Shown here piece after piece: positions 16,585 to 25,062 of a stretch of 64,000 nucleotides of DNA. Positions within the stretch are counted from its first letter, which is position 1, and each line of letters starts with the position of its first letter. Source of the DNA: Bog-793 sp963761425 (lineage in GTDB: Bacteria > Actinomycetota > Acidimicrobiia > Acidimicrobiales > Bog-793); contig CAVXGQ010000005.1 in NCBI GenBank assembly GCA_963761425.1, positions 186,001 to 250,000 on the forward strand. Reading direction: 5' to 3'. The position numbers and the translations under genes were made by a program. The notes beneath the pieces are model-generated. The model searched no databases. It worked only from the letters and a program-made list of their open reading frames with translations, and was not told the origin of the DNA.

Positions 16585-18801
16585 GTGGCGGTGATCGGCC
16601 CACGCGGTGTCGACGACGCGGTGGCCGCCGAAACGACCCCCGGTGCCCACCGGTCCGGTCCGGCGGTGCTGGCCGCGATACTCCGCGATCTCAACCCTCC
16701 CCAGCGCGAGGCGGTCTGCTACGACGGTGGTCCGTTGGTCGTGGTGGCGGGGGCGGGTTCCGGCAAGACCCGGGTGCTCACCCGCCGGATCGCGCGCCTC
16801 GTCGCCACCGGGGTGGCACCCTGGCGCATCCTCGGGATCACCTTCACGAACAAGGCGGCCGACGAGGTCCGGCGTCGGGTCACGGAATTGGTGGGGGCCG
16901 AGGCCGACCAGATGTGGCTGTCGACCTTCCACTCCGCCTGCGCCCGGATCCTGCGGCGCGAAGCGGACCGGGTCGGCTATCGCCCGGGGTTCACCATCTA
17001 CGACGAGGGGGACAGCCGGCGGCTGGTCGAACACGTCCTCGGCGATCTGGGAATCGACGCCAAGCGCTACCCCTCCCGGGCGGTCCTCGGCGCCATCAGT
17101 CAGGCGAAATCCGAACTGCTCGACTCGGCCGGCTACGAGGCCCGGGCCTACACCATCTACGAGCGGCGCGTCGCCGAGGTGTTCGCCGAATACCAGCGCC
17201 GGCTAAGAGCCGGCAACGCCATGGACTTCGACGACCTGTTGTCGGTGGTCGTGAGTCTCTTCCGGGCCGATCCCGAGGTGCTCCTCCGCTACCAGAACCG
17301 CTTCGAGCACGTATTGGTCGACGAGTACCAGGACACCAACCGGGCCCAGAACGAGATCGTGAAACTCCTTGGGGCGGTCCACCGCAACGTCTGCGTGGTG
17401 GGCGACACCGACCAGAGCATCTACGGGTTCCGGGGGGCGGAGATCCGCAATCTGTTGGAGTTCGAGCTCGCCTTCCCCGAGGCGCGCACCATCGTGCTCG
17501 ACCAGAACTACCGCTCGACCCAGACCATCCTCGACGCCGCCAACGCGGTGATCGGGAACAACCTCCAGCGCCAGGACAAGTCGTTGTGGTCGGCGCTCGG
17601 CGAGGGCGAGAAGGTGCTGCGCTACCGGGCCGGCGACGAACGGGACGAGGCGATGTTCGTCGTCAACGAGATCGAGGAGCTCCACCGGGCGCAGCGGATA
17701 GACCGCGGCGAGATCGCCGTCTTCTACCGCACCAACGCGCAGAGCCGGGCCATCGAGCAGGCCCTGGCAGACCGGGGCGTCCCTTACCAGGTGATCGGGG
17801 GCGCCCGCTTCTACGACCGCCGGGAGGTGCGCGACGCCCTCGCCTATCTGAGGCTGGTGGCCAATCCCGCCGACGAGGTCTCGTTGCGCCGGGTCCTCAA
17901 CGTGCCCAAGCGGGGCATCGGGGCGACCACGGTGGGGCGCATCGGCGAGTGGGCGGCCCGCTCGGGGGCGTCGTTCGCCGAGGTGCTTGCCGACCCGCAG
18001 GTCGCCGCGGTTACCGGCCGGGCGGTGCGGGCCATCGGGCGATTCCGCGAGCTCCTCGGGGGTTTCGGCGAACTGGCGGGTCAACCGCCGGGGGAGATCC
18101 TGATCGAGGTCCTCCGGCGCAGCGGGTACCGGGAGGCGCTGGAGGCGGAGGTCGCCCTCGGCGGATTCGGGGCCTTCGAGGCCGAGGGCCGGCTGGAGAA
18201 CCTCGCCGAACTGGTCTCGGTCGGCGCGAGTTTCGAGGACCTCGAGTCGTTCCTCCAGTCGATGGCCCTCGTCGCGGCGACCGACGACCTCGACGACTCC
18301 GGCGGCCGGGTGTGCCTCATGACCCTCCACGCCGCCAAGGGGTTGGAGTTCGACGTGGTCTTCCTCACCGGCATGGAGGAGGGCGTGTTCCCCCACGACC
18401 ACGCCCTGGCCGAACCCGACGACCTCGAGGAGGAGCGCCGGCTCTGCTACGTGGGCATCACCCGGGCCCGCCGTCGCCTCTACCTCACCCACACCTGGGA
18501 ACGGACGCTTTTCGGCCAGAGTCGGGAAAGCCTGCAGAGCCGCTTCGTAAAGGAGATCCCCGACCACCTGATCGTCGATCTCGGCGATCCGGGGGCGGTT
18601 CCCTGGATGGGAAACCGCCGGACCGATCCCGACCTCGACGCCCCGCCTTCGTTCGGCCGTTCCGGTTCCCGCGCGACGCGCCCCCCGTCGCCCCTGCCTC
18701 GACGACCGGAGCCGAACGACTGGGTCTGCAACCCGGCGAGCGCATCGTGCACGCCCGCTGGGGCGAGGGCGTCATCGTCGAGGTGCACGGCGAAGGGATA
18801 A
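16585..18801 (+). CDS. pcrA: ATP-dependent DNA helicase PcrA/UvrD, C-terminus frameshifted
   Basis: Superfamily 1A 3'-5' helicase for repair and clearing of replication forks. Motifs in order are Q-motif LNPPQREAV, Walker A AGAGSGKT (~55), ITFTNKAADEV (Ia), LVDEYQDTN (II), VVGDTDQSIYGFRGAE (III), DQNYRS (IV), MTLHAAKGLEFDVVFLTGME (V), and LCYVGITRARR (VI). The helicase core is intact. After about residue 690 the frame becomes Pro/Arg/Ser-rich and stops at 18801, while the expected C-terminal Tudor-like domain is encoded in another frame to 18881. The GTG at 16585 follows guaA by 7 bases. A one-base loss near 18,600-18,700 is inferred. Confidence 0.9.
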   Translation: MAVIGPRGVDDAVAAETTPGAHRSGPAVLAAILRDLNPPQREAVCYDGGPLVVVAGAGSGKTRVLTRRIARLVATGVAPWRILGITFTNKAADEVRRRVTELVGAEADQMWLSTFHSACARILRREADRVGYRPGFTIYDEGDSRRLVEHVLGDLGIDAKRYPSRAVLGAISQAKSELLDSAGYEARAYTIYERRVAEVFAEYQRRLRAGNAMDFDDLLSVVVSLFRADPEVLLRYQNRFEHVLVDEYQDTNRAQNEIVKLLGAVHRNVCVVGDTDQSIYGFRGAEIRNLLEFELAFPEARTIVLDQNYRSTQTILDAANAVIGNNLQRQDKSLWSALGEGEKVLRYRAGDERDEAMFVVNEIEELHRAQRIDRGEIAVFYRTNAQSRAIEQALADRGVPYQVIGGARFYDRREVRDALAYLRLVANPADEVSLRRVLNVPKRGIGATTVGRIGEWAARSGASFAEVLADPQVAAVTGRAVRAIGRFRELLGGFGELAGQPPGEILIEVLRRSGYREALEAEVALGGFGAFEAEGRLENLAELVSVGASFEDLESFLQSMALVAATDDLDDSGGRVCLMTLHAAKGLEFDVVFLTGMEEGVFPHDHALAEPDDLEEERRLCYVGITRARRRLYLTHTWERTLFGQSRESLQSRFVKEIPDHLIVDLGDPGAVPWMGNRRTDPDLDAPPSFGRSGSRATRPPSPLPRRPEPNDWVCNPASASCTPAGARASSSRCTAKG

Positions 18802-18881
18802 AGGCCGAGGCGGTGATCGCCTTCGAGCGTCACGGCGAGAAGCGGTTCCTCCTCTCCGCCACCCCGGTCAAGCGCGCCTAG
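18687..18881 (+). pseudogene. Out-of-frame C-terminal (Tudor-like) domain of pcrA
   Basis: In the frame one base behind that of the helicase, the residues GERIVHARWGEGVIVEVHGE and then FERHGEKRFLLSATPVKRA end at 18881. This is the standard C-terminal domain of PcrA/UvrD that contacts RNA polymerase in known relatives. No start codon or ribosome site precedes it, so it is not a separate gene. Joining it to the core needs one extra base; a run of six C at 18681-18686 is a likely site. It is either an assembly error or a genuine truncation. Confidence 0.85.
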
Positions 18882-19001
18882 CGGCCACCATCGGCCCCGC
18901 CGGCGGCTCGGCTCCCCACCGCCGGTTCGTCGGGCCCGACCCCGCTCAATAGGATCGCCCCGGCGCCCCGGCCCCCGGTGCGGCGGCGAGGAGACGGGCT
19001 G

Positions 19002-20153
19002 GTGGATCTTTTCGAGTACCAGGGCAAGCGGTATCTCGCCCGCTTCGGCCTCCCGGTGCTCCCCGGGGCGGTCGCCGACACCGTCGACCAAGCGGTCGCC
19101 GCCGCCGACGGGATCGGCTATCCGGTGGTCGTCAAGGCGCAGGTCAAAGCCGGCGGGCGTGGCAAGGCCGGCGGGGTCCGGCTGGCGGCCGACCGTGATG
19201 CGGCCGCCGCCGTGGCGGGCGAGGTCCTCGGCCTGGTGATCCGGGGCCATCCGGTCCGCCGGCTCTATGTGGAGGCCGCCTCGCCGATCGCCCGGGAGTA
19301 CTACCTGAGCTTCACCCTGGATCGGGCGGCGCAGCTGCATCTGGCCATGGTCTCGGCCCGGGGCGGCATCGACATCGAACAGGTCGCCGCGGAGTCCCCC
19401 GAGGCCATCGCGCGACTCGAGATCAACCCGATCGACGGGCTGCCGGCCGAGGAGGCCGCGGGGCTCGTCGCCCGCGCCGGGATCGAGGCCGAGGCGCAAC
19501 GAGGCGTCGTCGAGGTCGTCTTGAACCTCTACCGGTGCTACCTGGAAGGCGACGCCGATCTGGTCGAGATCAACCCCTTGGTCCTGACCCCCGACGGAGA
19601 GGTCCGCGCCCTCGACGCCAAGGTCACGCTCGACGACGAGGCCGCCTTTCGTCATCCCGAGTGGTCGGAGTTCGCCGAGGCGGAACCCGACGATCCCCGG
19701 GAGCGCCTGGCGGCGGAGCGCGGCCTCAGCTACGTCGGCCTTGACGGATCGGTCGGCATCATCGCCAACGGGGCCGGTCTGGCGATGGCCACCCTCGACG
19801 TGGTGAGCCAGGTCGGCGGTTCGGCGGCGAACTTCCTCGACATCGGTGGCGAGGCCGACGCCGAGGTGATCGCGGACGCCTTGGAGGTGATCAACGCCGA
19901 CCACCAGGTCCGCGCCATCCTCGTCAACGTCTTCGGCGGCATCGTCCGTTGCGACGACGTGGCCCGGGGGGTACTCGCCGCCATGGGGCGGCTGGACCTC
20001 GCCTCACCGGTCGTCGTCCGTCTCGACGGCACCCACGCCGCCGAAGCGAGCGAGCTGCTGCGGCCCCACCTGTCCGGCCAGCTCCGCCGGGAGCCGACCA
20101 TGCTGGCGGCCGCCAGGCGGGCGGTCGAGATCGCCGCGGGGACGGCCCGATGA
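19002..20153 (+). CDS. sucC: Succinate-CoA ligase, beta subunit
   Basis: ATP-grasp beta subunit of succinyl-CoA synthetase (TCA cycle, substrate-level phosphorylation). DLFEYQGKRYLARFGLPV, KAQVKAGGRGKAGGV, DLVEINPLVLTPDGEVRALD and NVFGGIVRCDDVA mark the nucleotide-binding and CoA-side regions. Length 383 aa, typical. The start is GTG 19002, 8 bases after GAGGAG at 18988-18993; an ATG-like start 24 bases upstream has no site. It overlaps sucD by 4 bases (ATGA). Confidence 0.96.
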   Translation: MDLFEYQGKRYLARFGLPVLPGAVADTVDQAVAAADGIGYPVVVKAQVKAGGRGKAGGVRLAADRDAAAAVAGEVLGLVIRGHPVRRLYVEAASPIAREYYLSFTLDRAAQLHLAMVSARGGIDIEQVAAESPEAIARLEINPIDGLPAEEAAGLVARAGIEAEAQRGVVEVVLNLYRCYLEGDADLVEINPLVLTPDGEVRALDAKVTLDDEAAFRHPEWSEFAEAEPDDPRERLAAERGLSYVGLDGSVGIIANGAGLAMATLDVVSQVGGSAANFLDIGGEADAEVIADALEVINADHQVRAILVNVFGGIVRCDDVARGVLAAMGRLDLASPVVVRLDGTHAAEASELLRPHLSGQLRREPTMLAAARRAVEIAAGTAR

Positions 20154-21037
20154 GCATCTTCGTCGACGAGCGCACCCGGGTGGTGGTGCAGGGCCTCACC
20201 GGGCACCAGGGAAGCTTTCACGGGCTGAGGAACCGCGCCTACGGCACGCAGGTGGTCGCCGGGGTGACCCCGGGCAAGGGGGGCGGATCACTCGAAGGCA
20301 TCCCGATCTTCGACTCGGTCGCCGAGGCGGTCGACGCCACCGGGGCCAACGCGAGCTTCGTCGCCGTCCCAGCTCCGGCCGCCCCCGGCGCCATCCTGGA
20401 GGCGGCCGCGTCCGGTATCGCGATCGTGGTCTGCATCACCGAGCACATCCCGGCCAAGGACGAGGTCCTCCTGGTCAACCGGCTCCGGCGGGACTTCCCG
20501 CACACCCGGCTCATCGGGCCGAACACTCCCGGCGTGATCTCGCCGGGCAAGTGCAACATCGGCATCACCGCCGGGGAGATCGCCCTGCCGGGCGGCCCGG
20601 TAGGGATCGTCAGCCGGTCGGGCACGCTCACCTACCAGGCCCTCCATGAGCTTTCCGAGCAGGGAATCGGCCAGACGACCTGCGTCGGGATCGGCGGCGA
20701 CCGGGTCCCCGGGACTTCGTTCTCCGACGTGCTGGCGGCCTTCGAAGACGATCCGGACACCGGAGCCGTCCTGTTGATCGGCGAGATCGGCGGCAGCGAA
20801 GAGGAACGGGCCGCCCAGTTCATCGCCGAGAAGATGACCAAGCCGGCGGTGGCCTACGTGGCGGGCGTGACCGCGCCGGCGGGCCGGACCATGGGGCACG
20901 CCGGGGCTATCGTCTCGGGAAACTCGGGGACCGCGCAAGCGAAGATCGCCGCGCTGGAGGCTGGCGGCGTACGGGTGGCGCGCAACCCGGCCCAGGCGGG
21001 GGAGATGATGGTCGAGGTGGTCCGTGGCCTCAACTGA
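20150..21037 (+). CDS. sucD: Succinate-CoA ligase, alpha subunit
   Basis: CoA-binding subunit that carries the phosphohistidine. Residues 1-120 form the Rossmann-like CoA domain (VVVQGLTGHQGSFH, then GVTPGKGG). IGPNTPGVISPGKCNIGI and GIVSRSGTLTYQA follow, and the active-site His lies in MGHAGAIVSGNSGT. Length 295 aa. The ATG at 20150 overlaps sucC, and the 3' end overlaps the purN start by 14 bases, so sucCD and purN-purH read as one transcription unit. Confidence 0.96.
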   Translation: MSIFVDERTRVVVQGLTGHQGSFHGLRNRAYGTQVVAGVTPGKGGGSLEGIPIFDSVAEAVDATGANASFVAVPAPAAPGAILEAAASGIAIVVCITEHIPAKDEVLLVNRLRRDFPHTRLIGPNTPGVISPGKCNIGITAGEIALPGGPVGIVSRSGTLTYQALHELSEQGIGQTTCVGIGGDRVPGTSFSDVLAAFEDDPDTGAVLLIGEIGGSEEERAAQFIAEKMTKPAVAYVAGVTAPAGRTMGHAGAIVSGNSGTAQAKIAALEAGGVRVARNPAQAGEMMVEVVRGLN

Positions 21038-21683
21038 GAGCGCCGCCACCGGCGCCCCGCCGAGAGGGGATCGGCGCCGCCGGCTCGCCGTGCTGGCCTC
21101 GGGAACCGGGACCATCCTCGAGGCCCTGATCGGGGCGCAACTGCCGATCGTCGTGGTCGGGGTGGACCGACCCTGCCGCGCCGCGGAGATCGCCCGGGCC
21201 GCGGGGATCCCGGTCGAGTCGGTCGAGCGGCACGACTTCTCCGAGGCCTTCGACCGGGACGCCTACACCGAGGAGCTGATCACCGTGCTCCGTGGCTATT
21301 TGGTCGGCACCGTCGCCATGGCCGGGTTCGCGACCGTGCTCGGTCCCAGCTTTTTCCCCGCTTTCGACGGTCGGGTCCTCAACACGCATCCCTCGCTGTT
21401 GCCGGCCTACAAGGGCTGGCACGCGGTGGAGATGGCCCTCGCCGCCGGGGACGCGACGACGGGTTGCACGGTCCACCTCGCCACCGTCGAGGTGGACTCG
21501 GGTCCTATCCTCGCCCAGGAGCGCGTGCCCATCCGGCCCGGCGACACGGAGGAGACCTTGCACGAACGCATCAAGCAGGTCGAGCGGCGCCTGTATCCCG
21601 CCACCATCCGCTCGTTCATCGAGATGGCCCGAGCGCCGGCCGGTGATGCCGGCGTCTGGTCCGACGAGGCGGGACGGCGATGA
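21024..21683 (+). CDS. purN: Phosphoribosylglycinamide formyltransferase PurN
   Basis: Transfers formyl from 10-formyl-THF to GAR in purine synthesis. LAVLASGTGTILEALI opens the fold. The catalytic trio is present: Asn in VLNTHPSLLPAYKGWHAVE, His in CTVHLATVEVDSGPI, and Asp in VDSG. The GTG at 21024 lies inside the end of sucD. The first 18 residues are a Ser/Ala/Arg stretch, so a later start is possible but none has a better site. The stop overlaps the purH ATG. 219 aa, normal. Confidence 0.95.
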   Translation: MASTESAATGAPPRGDRRRRLAVLASGTGTILEALIGAQLPIVVVGVDRPCRAAEIARAAGIPVESVERHDFSEAFDRDAYTEELITVLRGYLVGTVAMAGFATVLGPSFFPAFDGRVLNTHPSLLPAYKGWHAVEMALAAGDATTGCTVHLATVEVDSGPILAQERVPIRPGDTEETLHERIKQVERRLYPATIRSFIEMARAPAGDAGVWSDEAGRR

Positions 21684-23203
21684 GAGCGCTGCTGTCGGTC
21701 TATGACAAGAGCGGCCTGGCGGAGTTCGCCGCCGGGCTGCGCGAGCTCGGCTGGGAGCTCCTGGCGAGCGGGGGAACCTCGGCGGAGCTGGAAAAGGCGG
21801 GCATCGCCCATCAAGACGTCGCCGAGGTGACCGGGGCGCCGGAGATGCTCGACGGCCGGGTGAAGACCCTTCACCCGGCGATCCACGGCGGGATCCTCGC
21901 CGACCGTTCCAAGCCGGAACATCTCGAGGACCTGGCGGCCCGGGGGATCGTGCCCATCGACCTCGTCGCCTGCAACCTCTACCCGTTCTCCTCCGCCCCT
22001 TCGGTGGAGATGATCGACGTCGGTGGCCCGGCGATGGTGCGCGCCGCGGCGAAGAACCACGCCCACGTCGCGGTGGTCGTCGACCCGGCCGACTACGGGC
22101 CGGTCCTCGACGAGATCCGGCAGGAGGGCGCCATCACGGCGGCGACGCGGCGGCGTCTCGCCGAGGTGGCCTTCACCCACACCGCCGCCTATGACGCCGC
22201 GATCGCGGCTTGGCTGGCTTCACCCGCGGCCCAGCGGGGGGCCCTGCCGGTATCGATCGAGTTCGCGCTGGCCCGCCAAGAGTTGCTCCACTACGGGGAG
22301 AACCCGCACCAGAAAGCCGCCCGTTACCGTCGGGTGGGCGCCGGCGAGGACTGGTGGGCCTCGGTCACCCAGCACGGGGGGCGGGAGCTTTCCTTCATCA
22401 ACCTGGTCGACGCCGAGGCTGCCTGGCTGCTTTGCCACGACGTGCTCGGCCTCGGGGAGGCGAGCGTGGCCGGCGCGATCGTGAAGCACGGCAACCCCTG
22501 CGGCGTCGCTATCGGGTCGGATCTCCCCACCGTGTACGCCCGGGCCTTCCAGGGTGACTCCCAGTCGGCCTTCGGGGGGATCGTCGCCCTCTCCGGCCAG
22601 ATCGACGCCGCCCTCGCCGGCCAGATCGTCGCCAACCCTCTCGCCGATGTCCTCATCGCCTACGGGTACGACCCCGAGGCCCTCGGGGTGTTCGCCGCCC
22701 GGCGCAAGAACATGCGGGTGCTGGCGGCACCGCTTCCGCGGGTTGATCCGCTCAGCTTCCGACAGTTCGCGGGCGGTTTTCTCGCCCAGGAGACCGATGT
22801 CGTGGCCCGGCGCAGCGACCGGTGGCGGGTCGTCACCGTTCGACAGCCGACTGCCGGTGAGTGGCAGGACGCCGAGTTCGCCTGGCGGGTGTGCGCCAGG
22901 ACCACCTCGAACGCCATCGTTTTGGCCCGCGACGGCCAGGTGGTCGGCGTCGGCTGCGGCCAGCAGAACCGGCGTGACGCGGCCCGTCTCGCCGAGCAAA
23001 AGGCCGCCGGGCGGGCCGAGGGAGGGGCCGGTGCCAGTGACGCCTTCTTCCCCTTCCGTGACGGGCTCGACGCCATCTGCGACGCCGGGGTGGCCGTCGT
23101 CATCCAGCCCGGCGGTTCCCTGCGGGACGACGAGGTGATCGCGGCGGCGAACGAGCGGGGAGTCGCGATGGTGCTGACCGGGGAGCGGCATTTCCATCAC
23201 TGA
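21680..23203 (+). CDS. purH: Bifunctional AICAR formyltransferase / IMP cyclohydrolase
   Basis: Last two steps of IMP synthesis. The N-terminal cyclohydrolase domain has SVYDKSGLAEFA, LLASGGTSAELE and GRVKTLHPAIHGGIL. The C-terminal transformylase domain has GENPHQKAARY, VKHGNPCGVAIG (the catalytic Lys-His pair), and QPGGSLRDDEVIAAA near the end. Length 507 aa. It overlaps purN by 4 bases, and both use 10-formyl-THF, which folD downstream helps provide. Confidence 0.97.
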   Translation: MRALLSVYDKSGLAEFAAGLRELGWELLASGGTSAELEKAGIAHQDVAEVTGAPEMLDGRVKTLHPAIHGGILADRSKPEHLEDLAARGIVPIDLVACNLYPFSSAPSVEMIDVGGPAMVRAAAKNHAHVAVVVDPADYGPVLDEIRQEGAITAATRRRLAEVAFTHTAAYDAAIAAWLASPAAQRGALPVSIEFALARQELLHYGENPHQKAARYRRVGAGEDWWASVTQHGGRELSFINLVDAEAAWLLCHDVLGLGEASVAGAIVKHGNPCGVAIGSDLPTVYARAFQGDSQSAFGGIVALSGQIDAALAGQIVANPLADVLIAYGYDPEALGVFAARRKNMRVLAAPLPRVDPLSFRQFAGGFLAQETDVVARRSDRWRVVTVRQPTAGEWQDAEFAWRVCARTTSNAIVLARDGQVVGVGCGQQNRRDAARLAEQKAAGRAEGGAGASDAFFPFRDGLDAICDAGVAVVIQPGGSLRDDEVIAAANERGVAMVLTGERHFHH

Positions 23204-23309
23204 ACCGGCCGCTCCCGCCACGGCGGGCTCTGAGGCATACCGCCCGGTCCGGTCTCCCGCTCCCCGGGCGTCGGCCGGCGTGGCACCTTCCTTGTCTGCC
23301 ACGGTCTGA

Positions 23310-23338
23310 GGTGGCGCCTATGGTGGCGCCGGTGGCAC
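23310..23338. repeat. Short tandem repeat between purH and folD
   Basis: GGTGGCGCC at 23310-23318 and 23322-23330, followed by GGTGGCAC at 23331-23338, in the ~200-base purH-folD gap. The rest of this gap shows no recognisable riboswitch; a ZTP-type motif was looked for and not found. Confidence 0.55.
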
Positions 23339-23404
23339 CGATGGTGACCAGTAGATGAGCGGGCGGCCCCGGACAACCGAGCCCCGGCGGGCGGGCGGCC
23401 CACG

Positions 23405-24271
23405 GTGACCGCCAAGGTTCTCGACGGCGAGGCGCTCGCCGAAGAGATGCGGGCCGAGGTGGCCGAGGAGGTGGCCCGGCTGCGGGATCGGGGAATCCAG
23501 GCCGGCCTGGGCACCATTCTCGTTGGCGACGATCCCGCCAGCGCCCGGTACGTGGAGCTCAAGCACGAAGACTGCGCCAAGGTGGGCATCGCGTCGGTGC
23601 ACGAGCACCTGGGCTCGGACACCAGCCCGGCGGAGCTGTTGGCGGCGGTGGCGCGCTTTAACGCCAACCCGGCGGTCGACGCCTTCCTCGTCCAGGTGCC
23701 CCTGCCGGCCCAGCTCGACGAGTTTGCCGCCTTGCTCTCCGTCGACCCGGACAAGGACGTCGACGGGCTCCACCCGGTGAACCTCGGTCGGTTGGTGATG
23801 GGAGTGGAGGGCCCGCTGCCCTGCACCCCGGCCGGGATCGTCGAACTGCTCGGCCACTACGGCGTTCCGGTGGAGGGTCGACACGTCGTGATCATCGGGC
23901 GGGGGTTGACCATCGGCCGGCCGCTCGCCCTGCTCTTGGCGTTGAAACGGAGGGGCTGCAACGCGGCGGTGACCGTCGTCCACACCGGGGTAGCCGATCT
24001 CGCCAGTTACGTGCGGCAGGGCGATGTGGTCATCGCCGCTGCCGGACGGGCCGGGATCGTCACCGCCGACATGGTGAAGCCCGGGGCCGCCGTCGTCGGG
24101 GCCGGGACGTCGTGGGAGGGACGCCGGTTGCTCTCCGACCTCGATGACGCGGTCGCCGAGGTGGCGGGTTGGATGACCCCCCGACTCGGCGGGGTGGGGC
24201 CGATGACTCGGGCGATGCTGCTGAAGAACGCGGTGCGGGCCGCCCGTCGCCGGCTCGGTCCGGGCTCGTAG
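23405..24271 (+). CDS. folD: Methylenetetrahydrofolate dehydrogenase / cyclohydrolase FolD
   Basis: Interconverts 5,10-methylene-, methenyl- and 10-formyl-THF, supplying C1 units to purN/purH. YVELKHEDCAKVGI holds the YxxxK catalytic pair. VQVPLPAQLDE and DVDGLHPVNLGRL are the second signature, and CTPAGIVELLGHYGVPVEGR leads into the NADP site VVIIGRGLTIGRPLALLL, where the usual GRSxxVG is GRGLTIG. The GTG start at 23405 gives 288 aa, normal length. Confidence 0.95.
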   Translation: MTAKVLDGEALAEEMRAEVAEEVARLRDRGIQAGLGTILVGDDPASARYVELKHEDCAKVGIASVHEHLGSDTSPAELLAAVARFNANPAVDAFLVQVPLPAQLDEFAALLSVDPDKDVDGLHPVNLGRLVMGVEGPLPCTPAGIVELLGHYGVPVEGRHVVIIGRGLTIGRPLALLLALKRRGCNAAVTVVHTGVADLASYVRQGDVVIAAAGRAGIVTADMVKPGAAVVGAGTSWEGRRLLSDLDDAVAEVAGWMTPRLGGVGPMTRAMLLKNAVRAARRRLGPGS

Positions 24272-24374
24272 GCAGCTGGCCGCCTCCCTCGGCCTTCCGG
24301 GACCGATCGCCGCTCGCCGGGGTCGGGTGAGGCCGGGGCCGAGGCGGTGGGATCGCCAGCGGTAGGTTGCCGGC

Positions 24375-25037
24375 GTGTGCTTTTCGCCTCAGGCCGACCT
24401 CGTCGGGGGTGCGGTCATCTGCGGGATCGGGGTCGACGCCCTCCGTCACGTCGACCGCCGGCCGAGCCATGTCGGCCTGGCCAGCCTGCCGGTCGTGTTC
24501 GGGGCCCACCAACTGGTGGAGTCGGTCCTGTGGTTCAGCCTCCAGGGCCACCTGTCGAACGGTCTCGGGCGCTCCGCGCTGTGGGTCTACCTCGTCGTCG
24601 CCTTCGTGGTTCTGCCGATCTTCATACCGATCGCGGTGGCGGCGATCGAGCCGTCGCGTTGGCGACGGCGGCTCGCCGCCTCCCTCGCGGTGGTGGGCAC
24701 CGTGGTCGGGGGTGTGCTCCTGGCGGCGATGGTCCGGGGGCCGATGACCGTGGCGATGCGCCCCTACCACCTCGCCTACAGCGTCCGACTCTCCGAAGGC
24801 GGGCTCTTGGTCGGGCTCTACGTGCTGGCGACCTGTGGGGCGGTGCTTTTGTCGAGCGACCGGCGGATCGTCATTTTTGGCGTGGCCAATCTCGTCGCGG
24901 TCGCCGTCATCGCCGGACTGACGATCGACGGGTTTGCCTCGGTGTGGTGCGCCTGGGCCGCGGTGATCTCCGCCGCCGTGGCGGCGGAGATGCGCTACGG
25001 GCGGTCCCGGCAGCCCGTTCCACTCGCCACGAGCTAG
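24375..25037 (+). CDS. DUF6629-type multi-pass membrane protein
   Basis: Integral membrane protein of 220 aa with about seven hydrophobic helices. It begins MCFSPQADLVGGAVICGIG and has the pair HVGLASLPVVFGAHQLVE near helix 2, matching my memory of the DUF6629 family, whose members start MCFS. The GTG at 24375 directly precedes this conserved Cys-Phe-Ser. Function is unknown. It faces the MFS gene with 25 bases between stops. Confidence 0.7.
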   Translation: MCFSPQADLVGGAVICGIGVDALRHVDRRPSHVGLASLPVVFGAHQLVESVLWFSLQGHLSNGLGRSALWVYLVVAFVVLPIFIPIAVAAIEPSRWRRRLAASLAVVGTVVGGVLLAAMVRGPMTVAMRPYHLAYSVRLSEGGLLVGLYVLATCGAVLLSSDRRIVIFGVANLVAVAVIAGLTIDGFASVWCAWAAVISAAVAAEMRYGRSRQPVPLATS

Positions 25038-25062
25038 CAGGCCAAGGGCGCCCCTCGGCCCT

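Noticed and set aside
23204..23404. ZTP riboswitch before folD
   Set aside because: Position is right for purine/C1 genes, but no conserved core was found; only short GGTGGCGCC repeats are present.
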